Shown here in pieces: positions 44,224 through 55,500 of a stretch of 64,000 bases of DNA. The DNA comes from Torreya grandis (Eukaryota; Streptophyta; Pinopsida; Cupressales; Taxaceae). The notes under the pieces were generated by a model. That model had not been told where the DNA came from, ran no database searches, and saw only the letters and a program-made list of their open reading frames with translations. The DNA lies in the NCBI GenBank assembly GCA_037957365.1, contig JARHVA010004091.1, forward strand, positions 937,001 to 1,001,000. The letters are read 5' to 3'. Numbering within the stretch: the first letter of the stretch is position 1; each line of letters begins with the position of its first letter. The position numbers were made by a program, and so were the translations under genes.

Positions 44224-45603
44224 ATGGGATGTTATTTTATTCCCACCTTTGCTACCTAAGAGGATCCTCACTCTTGGAGCACCATTTCTCTTCCCTAATC
44301 ATTTGACTGTATTATCATTCAAATCACTCCAACATATGAGATTGGTGGATCAGATCCTTTTCACACTTATCAAGATAATTACCAACTTTAAACATATTAC
44401 CATATTATGGGGTTAATTGATACAAACCTAGAAAATAACTCCACAAGAAACCCATCTCCTAGTAATTTATCAGCTAGCAACCCTCCCCCTAATACCAGTT
44501 CAGGGAATCCTCCTACCAAAACCAACCCATTAATCAATGATACTTAAATTTTTGAACAAATAGTGCAACAAATGAACATCATGCAAACATATAACACCTC
44601 TCAAATGATGCAACCACAACATCATTTGATAAACATGGGTAATCAACTTCCCATTCTTCTTCCCAAAAATAATCAAAATTTTATCCCTTTGCCTCTTAAA
44701 GATGCCATGTAAAATGTTATTCCCCAACCTATGATTCATAATAAGATGCTTCAATGCATTCAAAACAATCTTATAACCCCTTTTATTGTATCTATTGATA
44801 TTATTCATTAATCTTCAACTATTAAATAGGATGGGACTAAAGACCCAACATCTTTTCTCAAGGCATTAAGTAATATTTATAAAGAGTGGATCTAAACTAA
44901 TACCTTTTCCACTACTAAATTTTGAGTTAAAAACTTCAACAATGATGTATTAGAATTTCATAACCAATTTCCCAAACATTCTACATGGAAATTTGAGGAT
45001 TTAGTCAATCCTTTAGGTAAATAATTCCAATATAATGATGTTACCAAAAATTATCTTAGTCATTTCATCAATGCTAAGTAATCCCCTATCAAATTAGTGG
45101 ATTGTTTTATAAAATTATGGGATTATTTTTCTCACAATGTTGATCAGAATATGATTGGTGAAAACTTGTTCAAACTTTTCATAATGGCCTTAACACCTTC
45201 ACTCCAATACAAGATTTGAACTTTTGCTCCCAAAACATTAAATGATGCTCTTGACCAAGCTAAGTGTCAAGATTTCCTAATGAAATAGTTTGAACCTAAC
45301 ATTAAAACCATCAAGGTATATTTACAAGATTCAACCAATGCAATAATTGGCAATCCTCCTCAATGAAAATAAGGAGTAGCCAAAGTGGAAAATCACCAAC
45401 CTTCCCATATGGCATTAATCATGCAACAAATGAAATAGATTTTAACACCTTTTAAACCATTTGTGTATCCTAATATTCCCCTTAGATGGTATGACCCTAA
45501 TCGATTTTGTTGGTTTCATGCTGATATAGGTCATTCTCATGAAACATGTCAAGGGATTAACAATTACTGTTGTTTATTTTATGCTAGGAATTTCATTAAA
45601 TTA
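44224..45603 (+). pseudogene. gag: Gypsy gag
   Basis: A single frame can be followed from about 44224 to 45603 with roughly a dozen stops. It shows a Pro/Ser/Asn-rich N-terminal part (Asn-Pro-Ser-Pro-Ser-Asn-Leu-Ser), then Asp-Pro-Thr-Ser-Phe-Leu-Lys-Ala-Leu and the gag core Trp-Lys-Phe-Glu-Asp-Leu-Val followed by Tyr-Leu-Ser-His-Phe-Ile-Asn-Ala-Lys and Leu-Val-Asp-Cys-Phe. The zinc knuckle Cys-Trp-Phe-His-Ala-Asp-Ile-Gly-His-Ser-His-Glu-Thr-Cys (45508-45549) is intact, of the CX2HX4HX4C type. Gag would build the particle and bind element RNA. It is inactivated by nonsense changes. Confidence 0.8.
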
Positions 45604-46254
45604 TGATTCCATGATTAAAATTTGCCATCATGATTATGTTAATGATTATTAAAATAAACAATCTTCCAAATATTCTTCCTCTAATAATCCAAAAAATATA
45701 TCTACATCTCACCCTCAATAATCAGACAAGTATATTTTTGTGATTGATGTCAATTATGATCGATATTACACCAATTCCCAATACCTAAGTATGGATAAGG
45801 TAAATTATTGATGAAATTGATTCACAAAGATCCTATCACCAAACCAAAAAAACCATCACTAGAGGAATAAATTCTCGAATATACTACTACTACTACTAAG
45901 TTACCTTAAAAAATCAATGAGGAACCACTTCCTCAATCTAAACCTCCAACTACTTCTCTTCCTAATAAACATGTTTTACTTCCAAGCCTTGTGTTGGTTC
46001 TTCCTCTTCTAAAACTCATTAGAACTTCTTAGAGGAACATAACTCTTTGCCTTAAAAAAATCCTCTCATGGAATTAGTTTGCACTTCTTCCTATCATCAT
46101 AAATTCCTAATGCAACAACTCTAAGAAATTGAAGAACCATATTCTTCAGAAGAGGAATAACATTCTCACGATGCTCAACCAATAAAATTTCATACCATTG
46201 AAACTATTTTTTGTTATTCAATACCTTCAATAGAGTTCCTTGAAGAAGACATGA

Positions 46255-46703
46255 TTAATGATGAAATTATCTTTCAAGCTGATGATCCACCTCTCTTTAC
46301 CAAGATATCCATTAATACTACCCTAATTTTTAAGGTATTTGTAGATGAAGGGTCAGTAATTAATGTGACCTCTCTTTGGATCATTCAACAACTCAAATAT
46401 AATAAATATCATCTCCAGTAAACTCATTTAACATGTCATGGATTCGATAAGACCAATCAGAATATGCTTGGTAGTATTTGTCTCCCTCTTACTATTGGAC
46501 CCAAAACTATATATAGTATACTTATGGTTCTTGACTTACCATTATCCTATAATATACTCTTAGGATGCCCATGGGCTCATTGCATGATGGCTATTTCCTC
46601 TTTCAAAATCCAATGTATCAAGTTTATTCATAATGGAAAATGGTATAAATGTGAGACCGATCCTAACCCATGGAATATTCATCTTCCCCATCCTAAATAT
46701 TAG
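46255..46703 (+). pseudogene. Gypsy aspartic protease
   Basis: The frame shows Phe-Val-Asp-Glu-Gly-Ser (46337-46354), an altered form of the Asp-Ser/Gly-Gly active site, then Ile-Asn-Val-Thr-Ser. The open part 46464-46703 continues with Gly-Ser-Ile-Cys-Leu-Pro-Leu-Thr-Ile-Gly-Pro-Lys-Thr-Ile, Leu-Asp-Leu-Pro-Leu-Ser-Tyr-Asn, and Ile-Leu-Leu-Gly-Cys-Pro-Trp-Ala-His, the Leu-Leu-Gly-Arg-Pro-Trp signature with Arg changed to Cys. This is a retropepsin of Ty3/gypsy type, which would cleave the polyprotein. The active-site change and upstream stops make activity unlikely. Confidence 0.75.
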
Positions 46704-47939
46704 TGTCAAATTCCCACCATTCCAAAAATTATTACTGCACCTTTACCTGAATTCATCAATATAGATCCAGACTTATAGGTCACTCTTTTTGATTATGTTG
46801 ATGATAATCCAAATGATTTTTAAAACACATGCAATACTACCAAACTAACTCCTTCAATTTTGGAGTGGCTTCCTCCTTCCTTGTTACCTCATGATCGTAC
46901 CATCCTTCTCATTAATGAGATCACTAATTTCCATCCTCTATGTAATGAACATGAAACATAATATATAGAAGATGATTTCACTTTCAATAATTATGGAGTG
47001 GCCAAGTTATTTGAATACCCTTTAACTATCTTACCACATAAATTTAATGATCTCAGCATCTCACCTTCAAAATTTCCTTTAAAAACACAATTATGTACTA
47101 TTTATCCCACCTATTATGATAACTACATTATGGCCCAACATCAATTAAGAGACTAGTATGTTCAACATTATAATAAAAACTTAGCTAAAATACATGCTTT
47201 TAACTATTATGTTCATACTATTTCCATAGATATTGAGTTATAACCTTAAGGTCATGTACCTATACTTAATTCTCTGATTCTCGATACTCATTGGGTGGTT
47301 GAAAAAATCTTACCTCTCATAAATTCAAATATATCAAAACCTTTTATACCTCATATCATACCAATAACTCTACAAAATCCTCTACCTTTCAATGATTCTA
47401 AAGATACACCTATTTTCAAACCAATTAAATCTAATCAACCTTCCTCCATAATTCCACCTACTGCCAAGATCTAACTTGATGCTAAAGCCATAGATGCATG
47501 ATAGATACATTCTGAATATGATTGAAATGGAAAAAAAATTCATCGATATTGAAGTATATGTCGAATATTATGGACCTCTACCTATGCTACCTAGTGATGA
47601 ATCCATACTTGAATTGATCCATGCCCAAGAACCTCAACTTCCTTGATAATATCACAAATTTAGTAATTTTAAGCAAAAGGCCCCTCATTTTAAAAAAATC
47701 ATTGATAGCATCGATACTAAAACCAATATCATTTCATCTCTTCCAAACTTTACATATTTTTTAAGATGAAAATGCTATGCATATTGACTAAACCATAAGA
47801 ATAGAATATGGCACACCCTCATGTCATCAACCCATCACTATTTATAAATAACTCACACCAACTGAGCATGATAATTTTTGTCTATTTTTAGATAATTATC
47901 ATGAGACTTTCACTTGGTCATATGAGGACATGTATGTCA

Positions 47940-48960
47940 TCGATCCTAATATCATGGTGCACAACATAATCACATACCCTAATACCAAACCCATTCGGTG
48001 AAAATAGCAAAAATTACCCACTAAAGTTTCCACCCTATGCCATAAATAAATTATCAAACTATTAGATGTTAAGTTTATTAAATTTTTAGACGATTTTTAA
48101 TGAGTTTCAAACATTATTCCCATTCACAAAAAGGTTACCATGTTTATTTGCATTTATATTGACTTCCACAATCTCAAGTTTTCTTGTCCTAAAGATAATT
48201 TTACCTTAATTGTGATAGATGCCATCATATATTCTAGTGATGGATAAAAAATATTGTCCCTCATTGATGATTTTTTGGGATATAATCAAATTTATATCAA
48301 TATTGAAGACCAACACAAGATAACATTCACTAAGGAATGGGGCACCTATTACTATGTTAAGATGCCCTTCAGCCTTAAAAATGCTAGAGCTACCTATCAG
48401 TAGTTTATGACCCACATTTTTCATGATATTATACATAATATTATGGAATCCTATGTGGATGATATCATTATAAATTCTAAAATTCATAAAATCCATCAAT
48501 CTGATGTTGCCATCATCTTTGATTGACTCATCAAGGACAAAGTTAGACTCAACCCCTATAAGTGTGTTTTTGGCATTACATCTAGTAAATTATTTATATT
48601 CTTAGTTTTTTTTCTCAATATTGATGTCAATACCAATAAAATAAATGTTATAGTCAACATGTCTATTCCTTGATCCATTTTAGAAATTTGTACTTACCTC
48701 ATCAAGCTTGGGTCAATATGATGATTTGTCCCCAAAATGGCCTATCTAATGTATTATGTTACTTCCCTTATTAATAAAGGTAATGCTTTAGAATGGACTT
48801 ATCCTTGTCATAAGACATTTGATAACATGAAATAATCATTACTCTATCCACCTACCATTCATCCACCTTCCAATGATCATCCTTTAATTTTATACACTTG
48901 TATCAATTGGGACAATGTTTGCCCACCAAGATGATATTGGAAGAGAGTATGATATATACT
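47940..48960 (+). pseudogene. Gypsy reverse transcriptase
   Basis: The frame includes the RT palm blocks: Asp-Phe-His-Asn-Leu-Lys (near 48160, the Asp-Phe-Arg-x-Leu-Asn block), Phe-Leu-Gly-Tyr-Asn-Gln-Ile (near 48270), Lys-Ile-Thr-Phe-Thr-Lys-Glu-Trp-Gly-Thr-Tyr and Met-Pro-Phe-Ser-Leu-Lys-Asn-Ala (near 48360, one Gly lost), and Tyr-Val-Asp-Asp (48452-48463). After it come Asn-Pro-x-Lys-Cys-Val-Phe-Gly and, near 48880, a probable start of RNase H (Pro-Leu-Ile-Leu-Tyr-x-x). About eight stops lie within the domain. This is the polymerase that would copy the element RNA to DNA. Confidence 0.88.
48452..48463 (+). other. YVDD motif of the gypsy RT
   Basis: tatgtggatgat encodes the catalytic Tyr-Val-Asp-Asp, intact despite decay around it. 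Confidence 0.88.
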
Positions 48961-50079
48961 ATATTAGTTGAGGCCTCATAAATTATGAAAAATGTTATAC
49001 CAAAGTAAAACATGATTTATTTACTATATTTGTTGTAGCTAAAAAGCTTCATCACTACTTACTCTATCAAACAACCTGTGTCAAAGTTCATTTTGACCCA
49101 CTTCATCAGTTTTTATCCAAAGCCTTTCTACCTAGAGATATAATTGGTAAGTGGATGGTTATATTAATGAAAGTTGACCTTTTCATCATCACACAAAAAT
49201 ATGTTAAAGGGAAAATCATTACCAACCAACTCATAGTATCCCCCATACCCACTACCAATCATATTCAAGATAGTCTCCCTAATGATAAAATTCTCTATAT
49301 TGAATGTCTCAATTAGGCTATCTCTCTTAAATCTAAATTTCATGACTTCACTATTGATCTATAAGTAAGTAATCAAGAAGATACTTATTCCATTCTTGAT
49401 AATACTAAATACAAAGTACTTATCAAATAACTTCCCAAAATCAATGTCAATTTTCATGGAGACACCTTAACCCTACTAGTCCTCATGAAATCAAGGTTGC
49501 ATTCTAACTATTCCTCATGGTAAAATAATCCTTTTGGAATTATGGCTCAATTTTGATGTCACTAAGAACATGGTAGAATGTGAAGTGTTAATATTAGGCA
49601 TCAGAGTGAAACTTGACTTAGACATTCCATATTAGCATGCTTTGGGTTACTCCCAACTCATCTACCATCATGTTAATGGTGATTACCATTGTAAAAGTGA
49701 AAATATTATCACTTATCATCAAATGACCACTACATTCACCAAAGAGTTTGCCTCTTTTAATATTGAACTCATTCTAAGAGATCAGAACTCTATTGCTTCT
49801 TCAACATCCTTTTTTCATCCCAATCAAGTTCTTAGTGATCCCCAAATTTATCATTCGAATAAGAAAGTCCTTATCTTCTATCCAATTTCAATATTCACTT
49901 ATCTATCATATTGAATCTATCACCATTTGACAAAGCCCATGGTATAAGACATTATCCAATTTATCAAGCATCATAGACATGGATTCTTATGAAAAGACTA
50001 TAATTTATAAACAAGATCTTAAATATGTCTTTTGATACAACATATTTTATCATCAAACTGTATAAGGTACCCTTCTCTA

Positions 50080-51140
50080 TTATGTAATGAAATAAGAGGT
50101 CCCTCATCTCCTTGAAAAACACATGGGAAATTTGTGGTAGTCACTATATCAGAAATGTTGTAATGCATAAATGTCTACATATGGGATAATTTTGGACTAC
50201 TCTAGAAAAGGATGCTATCAATTTCACTAAAAAGTGTAGTCCTTTCCAACTCCATGATAATCTAATCCATTCACCACTAGTCGAGATCCAAACTATAGAA
50301 TCTCGTTGTCAATTTTCATGTGGAGATTATATCTCATCAATAAAATACCTTGGTCATAGGATGGACATGTTTTTATCATCATGAATGCTAAATATTTTAC
50401 CAAATGGGTAGAATCCATGCCTCTCATCAATATGACGGGGACTACTATTTCTAAATTTATCATCAACCAAATCATTTATCATTTTATAGTTACCCATACT
50501 ATCATTTTTTATAATGGAAATAGTTTCAAGAACAAGGATGTGAAGTAGTTATGCAATAACTTTAAAATACCCACAAATTTTCTATGCCCTATCATCCATA
50601 GTGAAATGGCTAAGACGAGGCCACTAATAAATTTATCAATAAAATCCTTTTAAAAACCATCTATGAAGCTCACACGGATTGAAACATTCATTTATATCCT
50701 ACACTTTGTGCCTATTGTACTAGCATTCATGTTGTCACAAGGGTAACACCATTCTTGTTAGTCTATGGTTCTGACTCTATCCTACTATTAGAATTTGAGC
50801 TTCCCTCTTTATTTATATCTTTTCACAATATCATTCCTGATGAGGAATTATGTGAGGCTCACCTTCATCTTATTTATCTTCTCGATAAACACCGTTTAGT
50901 TGTTCTATAACATAATCACCAATATAAGGCTTGTATCACCAAGAAACATAACAAAAGATTAAAGTCTTCATTTTTAATGTTGGTGATCTAGTCCTTAAAT
51001 TAGACTATAACCATGAAAAACAAGGAAAATATGCCCAAAAATGGTGGGACCCTTATTTATTGAAAGATATTCTTGGTCCTATCACCTATCACCTCCAAAT
51101 TAATGAAGGACATGTTTTAAAAGATCCCACCAATGTGTAA
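50080..51140 (+). pseudogene. Gypsy integrase
   Basis: The frame runs through a Phe-Trp-Thr-Thr-Leu-Glu-Lys-Asp-Ala and Lys-Lys-Cys-x-x-Phe-Gln block (zinc-binding domain, second Cys lost) near 50200. Then comes a Cys-Gly-Asp-Tyr-Ile segment where the first catalytic Asp is expected (near 50325). After a frame change, Lys-Tyr-Phe-Thr-Lys-Trp-Val-Glu-Ser follows (near 50390). The second Asp is replaced by Tyr (Ile-Phe-Tyr-Asn-Gly, codon 50510-50512). A C-terminal Val-Gly-Asp-Leu-Val-Leu-Lys-like stretch is near 50985, and a Trp-x-x-Pro-Tyr block near 51045. It would insert element DNA but is clearly dead. Confidence 0.8.
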
Positions 51141-51309
51141 TTTTTAAATAAATACTTTGCCCATATATTTCCCTTCTTATCATACTTCTGTATGCTATTC
51201 TACTAACACTTTTTGTAGGATTTCCACATGGATCTCACTCTTTGTAGTAGTTTATCTTTCCACAAAGCTTATTTATTTCTCTTGGTCCTTTGGTTTCTTT
51301 TTATCATGA

Positions 51310-51680
51310 GTTGCATTTTAATATCATGGATAGGACCCGATCTTCCTCATGATTCCTATTGTTGTTTTTGCTTTTTTATTTTTTAATGCTTTTTTTTACA
51401 CCCTCTTGGGTTTCTATTTTATGATTTGTAGTCTAAGACCATGGATAGGACTAGGCACTCCTCACAAAGACCATTTCTACCATTTTATTTTCTCATAATT
51501 TATTCATCTTCTTGTGTTTTTATCTTGTGAGTTGTGGTGTAAGACCATGGATAGGACCAGGCCCTCCTCATAAATAACATTTTCACCTTTATTGCACCCT
51601 CTTGGGTTTTATCTTTTATTATTTGTAGTGTAAGATAATGGATAGGAATAGGCTCTCCTCATAAAACCACCATTTTATTT
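51310..51680. repeat. Tandem repeat of about 92-114 bp in the gypsy 3' region
   Basis: Four units anchored on [c/a]atggatagga at about 51325, 51439, 51545 and 51637, each preceded by tgagttg/tgatttgtag...taagac and followed by ctcctca and a T-rich stretch with ccctcttgggtttctat. Confidence 0.88.
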
Positions 51681-52955
51681 CAAAACATCCTTTGTTCTAT
51701 CAATTTTTCCTTTTCTATAATGTTAAGAACTTGTTAGAAGTTTGTGATGCCATATTCTCAGCTTTTTGTCTCTTTTGTAGATAAAATTTGCACAATAAAC
51801 TATGTTAGCATATTTTCATACACTTATATTCATTCTTATCCCTTTTACACCTTTGTTAGTTTTTTTGTGATTTGAAGTAATTTAATTTATTTCATGCTCA
51901 TTCCTCTTGATTTCCTTTCCTTTTCATTCCACTTTTGATAAATGAGGTTGAAGTCAAGATAACACTTTTATTTCACATGAATAAACAAGACTCTTGGACA
52001 CCATGCTCTCTAAGTTCTCTTTCTTATAAACCAAGTCCCAAGTTTTCAAATGATAGTCATCTTTAGAATCCATGTTTGGTTCTCCAAATTTGTATGGATA
52101 AGGAATAGAAAAATCCCTCAAAATTTAAAATCCAAATCATGTGAAATAAAAGAAAATGTAAAAAAATGCAACATACAAAGTCAAAAGTTAAAATCACACC
52201 AAAATACATGATTCATAGCACATCTCCTATCCCCATTCAAAGCTCAAACTCCGTAGTTGGCCTCATGATATAACCAAGGTTTATTGGGGTGTAGTAAGCC
52301 AGTAGATTGGGATAGGAGAATTCAAAATAATATATGGTGCTACATACTTCCTCACACAAATACCCAACCTTCAAATTAGACTGACGACTCTATAAGGGGT
52401 ATTGAGGAATGGGTAACATGGTGTGGGAAGGTAGGTCCATTTTAATTTTCATGCTATAGCCTTCACGAGTTGATATTTATATTTCATTTGGTGACATAAT
52501 ATTTGTGTGGTTAGGAGAAGTCCTTCAAAATCGTTAATGTTGAAAGTCCTCTTATTTTGACAAACCTAATTTAAGTGTTTTAACTTCAATAAAGAGTTTT
52601 TATACTTTGATTTTTCCTTCATTTACCCCACCACCCATTTCATTCCCACCCCTTGATAGGAAAGTTTGATTCTAAATCTATTTTACCACTTATATATTTG
52701 TTCTTCTTCACATTTTAAAAATATGCTACCACTACTTTATTTTAGGTTTTATCTATCTTTAGAATAAAATAGTATGATTGAATGACTATGGATTACTTTA
52801 TTTATACCATTTATTTACATTTATAACATTGCCTTAATTTATTTGCAAAATTTCCATTATTATACCTCTCTTTTTTGGACACTTGCATCTTTTTCTAAAA
52901 TTTTTGTTATAATTTATTCTTTTTGGGCAACTACATATGTTTCTAATATTCAATA
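51681..52955. other. 3' untranslated region of the gypsy element
   Basis: No coding frame. T-rich with loose repeats; nothing else recognised. Confidence 0.4.
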
Positions 52956-52959
52956 CTTT

Positions 52960-53145
52960 TTCCATTATTGAGTGAGTTTAGATTGTTATTTATCACTCAC
53001 CAATGTTGTTTTCCATTTTATTCACCTTTTTCATTGATGACTGAGTATGGATTGTAACTGCTCACTCATCAATGTTGTCTTACCATTGCTTGCCCATCTT
53101 TATCTAAGTAAGGATTGTTATTGCTTTCACATTGATGTTTGATTA
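52960..53145. repeat. Second tandem repeat in the gypsy 3' region, about 65 bp
   Basis: Three units with gagt[t/a]tggattgtta and ctcactcaccaatgttgt words at about 52975, 53043 and 53105; the third is more diverged. Confidence 0.7.
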
Positions 53146-53674
53146 ACATTTTTAATTGTATCCTTAGTTTGAATTGGTTTGTGTGCCTTTCTTACTTAAG
53201 GTTTACTTGTTTGAGTTTTTTAGTCATTTAGTAGCCTTGGCTTTTTGGTTACCCAATTTACTCTAATTTTGACTTGGTCAATTGGTTCTAACTTAGAATT
53301 TGTCACCCTAAATTACCAAATTTCTAAGTACATCATGCTTGCACTATTTAATCTATCTTATCTTTCCTATGTTTTTTTATTTTTTATCTTTAGTTTTGCA
53401 TCCTTGGGTTTGTCCAAAGCAATCTCCATGCCATCCATGATAAAAAAAATACAAACACAATAAACAAGAATCCATCGATAAAGGTAAGTCAAGGCACACT
53501 TACATTATTTTTATTTTTTATTTTTTTCATTTCAATCATTTATTTTAAGTTATTTTATGATTTAAAATACTATAATTTATTTAGCTTTAGCATTGTGTGT
53601 TGTTATGTTCTTTTCTCAAAGTACCATCCCATGTTACACGTGAGTGACACATGGTGAGCTTGGAGTGGATCATA

Positions 53675-54844
53675 TGAACACATAAAATATTTTTAAATTT
53701 TATCAATTACTAATGCTTTTCTCTTGTACAAACTCATTGATTCTCAATCTCTTTGAGTGTACACCTTAAAGGGTACATTTGGAAGGGGGTGTAAAAACCA
53801 TTGGTGCTTTAAAATATTATTGTCCCTTATACCATGACTTTCAACCAACATAAACCTCTCCTCTATACTTCCCTAAGATTTGACACCTCTATTACACACT
53901 CATCCAAGTAATTCACCACATTAATTAGCCCCTAACTAAGACTAAAATCATTTTTGGCATTTATCAAATAATGTCATCCTATTCTGACTCTATATTCAAA
54001 TTTATATTTTCACGTTATAGGTCTAGGTCAGCCTTGGCTAACCTATACTAGGACCTAACCTATTTTTATCAAATAATGATATAGAGTTGAGTTTGGCCAA
54101 CCCTATTAACTAAACTTTTAAAAAGGTTTAGATTTATATTTAACTATATATACACATTTATTTCACCATTTACTATAGAGATAACATAGTTAGTTATTCA
54201 TTTACACTTCTTTAACCATTCTAATTAAAGAGTTATTTATTAGGGTTTACCCTTGGATAAAATACGTATCTTCTATAAATTTTTTGGATGCTTAGGCCTA
54301 TCTTAGTGATCCTTACAAACCACAACAACCTCTTGTGAAGTACCTTTGGCCAAGGGAGAGATTGAGTCTCGATGAGTTCATCTTCAAGGTAAATATCTAT
54401 AAATTGACTCCTCTAAATTAGTAGATATAAATAACATAAGTAATGGCTTTTCAATATATTGATCTCTCCATGCATTAGGTTTATATCTATACATAGTTTA
54501 ATTTGAATTATTATATGCATGTTTAATTTTATGTTTATTATCCACATTTCATGCCACAAGCTTTGGTGATCACTAGATTAAATTTTTATTTACTTTACAT
54601 TTACCTAGCAAATATTAAAACATAGGACCTAGCTAGGGTTATTGCATTGTGTTTCTTGACTAGAGGCTTTGGAACCCTATTTAATGATGTTATTATAGTA
54701 ATATATCCCTTGGTTAGGTCTAGCAGATGCATCTTGGTCATGACCCCATATATCTAATATATCAACAAATGAAAGCATAAGTAGGATTTATCTTCTCTGA
54801 GATAGGATTGATTAATATGTCAATTGCATTTTCCTTTGTATACA
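53675..54844 (+). repeat. Gypsy 3' LTR
   Basis: Pair of 41187-42360, ending tttgtataca. Confidence 0.93.
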
Positions 54845-54849
54845 CCCCT

Positions 54850-55500
54850 AACACTATTATCTTCGAAGCACTCATTGAATTTTTTTTGGTTATAAGGTAT
54901 GTTTGGTTTTGGAAGTCTATAAAACTTCTTAAAGGCTAAGTTGAACACATATGCCAATGGATGTCCACTATTGTTACTATGAAAAATATATTTTTTGCAT
55001 GTGCATGATGTAAATAGATTATAAATTAAGTCCAGATAGATAAATATATTATGTTGGGCCACCACTTTGTGACATCCGACAACTTTGATTGAAAATAGTT
55101 GTCCTTTTATTCCCTTTCATCAAGAGTCAGATTGTATTCATAATTATATGGTTGAACAATATTAACCTCTACATAAATGGTTGAATAGTGCTTGAATACA
55201 TTTTTTAAAGCAAACCAATCAAATTATATGTCCTTATACACTTGTCTACTTCCAAACCAAAATATTGAAGGAACTATTTGTTGATTCTTAGCTTTTATTA
55301 TTGACTAAACTGAGATCTATGCTTAATTATGAAATTTAGGGCATTTAGTTAATATGGAGCTCTATATAGTAGTTCATAAATTAAAAATTGGAAAATGTAA
55401 TTTGATTTAACTTTGGGACATAAAATATAACCCATTGTTTATGCTACAAATTCACTACTTAAATTCTCCATTGGTAAGAATTAATTACACTGTAATGGTC
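54850..55500 (-). pseudogene. Decayed minus-strand coding-like sequence, proximal part
   Basis: Minus-strand frames show protein-like blocks: an open 81-codon piece (54820-55065) with a Tyr-Arg-Leu-Pro-Lys-Pro segment and, further upstream, Phe-Asp-Trp-Phe-Ala-Leu-Lys-Asn-Val-Phe, then Leu-Thr-Leu-Asp-Glu-Arg-Glu, then Lys-Trp-Trp-Pro. I do not recognise the family. It abuts the gypsy target duplication, and removing the gypsy element places it directly before 41186 on the minus strand. Confidence 0.4.

Larger units (their letters stand above)
41187..54844 (+). mobile_element. Ty3/gypsy element, about 13.7 kb, decayed but structurally complete
   Basis: LTRs of 1,174 and 1,170 bp (41187-42360, 53675-54844) start TGTATACACATAA or TGAACACATAA and end TTTGTATACA. 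The order inside is leader, gag, protease, RT, integrase, then a 2.4-kb repetitive 3' region. That order (integrase after RT) is Ty3/gypsy. The long LTR, long leader, zinc-knuckle style (CX2HX4HX4C) and tandem repeats resemble the Tat/Ogre branch, which is inference. All ORFs carry multiple stops. No clear initiator tRNA-Met primer site follows the left LTR; another tRNA may be used. Confidence 0.9.

Noticed and set aside
50387..50395. Lys in the Ala-Lys-Tyr-Phe-Thr-Lys-Trp block taken as loss of the first catalytic Asp of integrase
   Set aside because: In Ty3/gypsy integrases the first catalytic Asp lies earlier, in the Asp-Phe-Ile-Gly block, so this position is not catalytic.
55053..55075. 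tattatgttgggcc word resembling the start of the solo LTR at 21228
   Set aside because: Similarity ends after about 20 bases, and the site lies inside a minus-strand coding-like stretch; probably chance.
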